A stretch of 64,000 bases of DNA, from positions 62,001 through 126,000 of the forward strand of contig NZ_SBHN01000002.1 in NCBI RefSeq assembly GCF_006980715.1. The letters run 5' to 3'. Every line of letters begins with the position of its first letter. Position 1 is the stretch's first letter. This DNA comes from Telmatospirillum sp. J64-1 (GTDB lineage Bacteria > Pseudomonadota > Alphaproteobacteria > Rhodospirillales > Magnetospirillaceae). The position numbers and the translations under genes are program-made. The notes under the pieces are model-generated. The model was not told where the DNA came from. It searched no databases and worked only from the letters and a program-made list of their open reading frames with translations. This document shows, piece after piece, positions 63,629 through 64,000 of the stretch.

Positions 63629-64000
63629 ATGATATTTTATCCGCAAGAGCGGCTCGGCCTTTTTATAGACGGGTCGAACCTTTATGCCGCTGCCCGCGCC
63701 TTGGGCTTCGACATCGATTACAAACGACTTCTTGAACTGTTTGCGTCCAAGGGACATCTGGTTCGCGCTTTTTACTATACTGCTTTGGTTGAAGACCAGG
63801 AATACTCCCCCATCCGCCCGTTGGTCGACTGGCTGGACTACAACGGCTATACCATGGTCACCAAGCCGACCAAGGAATTCACCGACGCCACCGGCCGCCG
63901 CAAGATCAAGGGGAACATGGATATCGAACTGGCCATCGACGTGATGGAGATGGCCCAGCATCTGGATCACGTGGTGCTGTTCTCGGGCGATGGCGACTTC
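63629..64000 (+). CDS. NYN-domain (LabA/DUF88) protein, truncated by window edge
   Basis: The first 124 residues of a plus-strand gene run off the right edge without a stop codon. RLGLFIDGSNLYAAARALGFDIDY, IKGNMDIELAIDVMEMA and VVLFSGDGDF carry the conserved aspartates of NYN/PIN-like ribonucleases (Asp in IDGSN, NMDIELA and GDGD). Such proteins are predicted to bind metal and cut RNA. The ribosome-binding site is weak (GTGAGTAAAAAGCC). In alphaproteobacteria this gene often neighbours folK; the link is positional. Confidence 0.85.
   Translation, partial: MIFYPQERLGLFIDGSNLYAAARALGFDIDYKRLLELFASKGHLVRAFYYTALVEDQEYSPIRPLVDWLDYNGYTMVTKPTKEFTDATGRRKIKGNMDIELAIDVMEMAQHLDHVVLFSGDGDF

Noticed and set aside
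63515-63970. A 151-codon minus-strand frame at the right end
   Set aside because: It lies opposite the NYN-domain gene, whose aspartate motifs are clear; the minus frame shows no family.

Overview
This is a GC-rich window with dense, mostly operonic chromosomal genes from an alphaproteobacterium, most likely a member of the Rhodospirillales (Magnetospirillum/Rhodospirillum-like). The pointers are the linked orders DUF177-rpmF-plsX-fabH-ihfA-merR, dusB-ntrB-ntrC-ntrY-ntrX-trkA-dat-HAD-hfq-hflX and rsh-DUF2062-pdxJ-acpS / lepB-rnc-era-recO-parC, the fused ispDF, and an ubiquinol-cytochrome c chaperone. The genus is inference from gene order and protein style, not from a search. I see no phage, transposon, CRISPR array, rRNA or plasmid function.

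Layout. 1-3.4 kb (mostly minus): an edge-truncated small protein, a DUF2383 helical-bundle protein coupled to a YegS-like lipid kinase, and a CBS/DUF294 nucleotidyltransferase-like protein. 3.4-6.3 kb (plus): uppP, a HIG1-type twin-membrane protein and an acyl-CoA synthetase. 6.4-11.5 kb: bamE (minus) diverging from the cytochrome bc1 chaperone, DUF177, rpmF, plsX, fabH, ihfA and a MerR regulator. 11.5-15.7 kb: tRNA-Pro(GGG) with its own promoter and terminator, an orphan GT-B glycosyltransferase-like gene, a candidate small RNA, cutA, ispDF and a CcsA-like membrane protein. 15.8-28.5 kb (plus): dusB and the two nitrogen-related two-component systems NtrBC and NtrYX, then trkA, a PLP aminotransferase, a HAD phosphatase, hfq, hflX and an inositol-monophosphatase-like gene. 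28.5-32.2 kb: SDR, lipoprotein, mazG, a small basic protein and a fatty-acid desaturase. 32.5-35.7 kb: a catalase facing a NIT-ANTAR RNA-binding regulator. 35.8-42.9 kb (minus): a tightly packed tmk-holB-metG-tatD-MBL run behind a D,D-carboxypeptidase, and rlpA. 43-48 kb: mltB, flavin reductase, motAB, an RDD protein and Bpt. 48.2-52.8 kb: two tandem TRAP solute-binding proteins facing dctQM. 52.9-63.5 kb (minus): parC-recO-era-rnc-lepB, acpS-pdxJ-DUF2062, rsh, rpoZ, folK. The right edge holds a truncated NYN-domain gene.

Together this is largely housekeeping: lipid and wall precursor synthesis, RNA processing, stringent response, nitrogen signalling and flagellar stator. The accessory flavour comes from the TRAP cluster, the catalase/desaturase pair and the NIT-ANTAR regulator. 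No clear novel multi-gene system is visible. The most interesting points are regulatory or evolutionary: a gene-conversion-like tract between the two TRAP binding proteins, a stand-alone candidate sRNA before cutA, an NtrC-like palindrome before dusB-ntrBC, and an ANTAR regulator with competing hairpins in its own leader.
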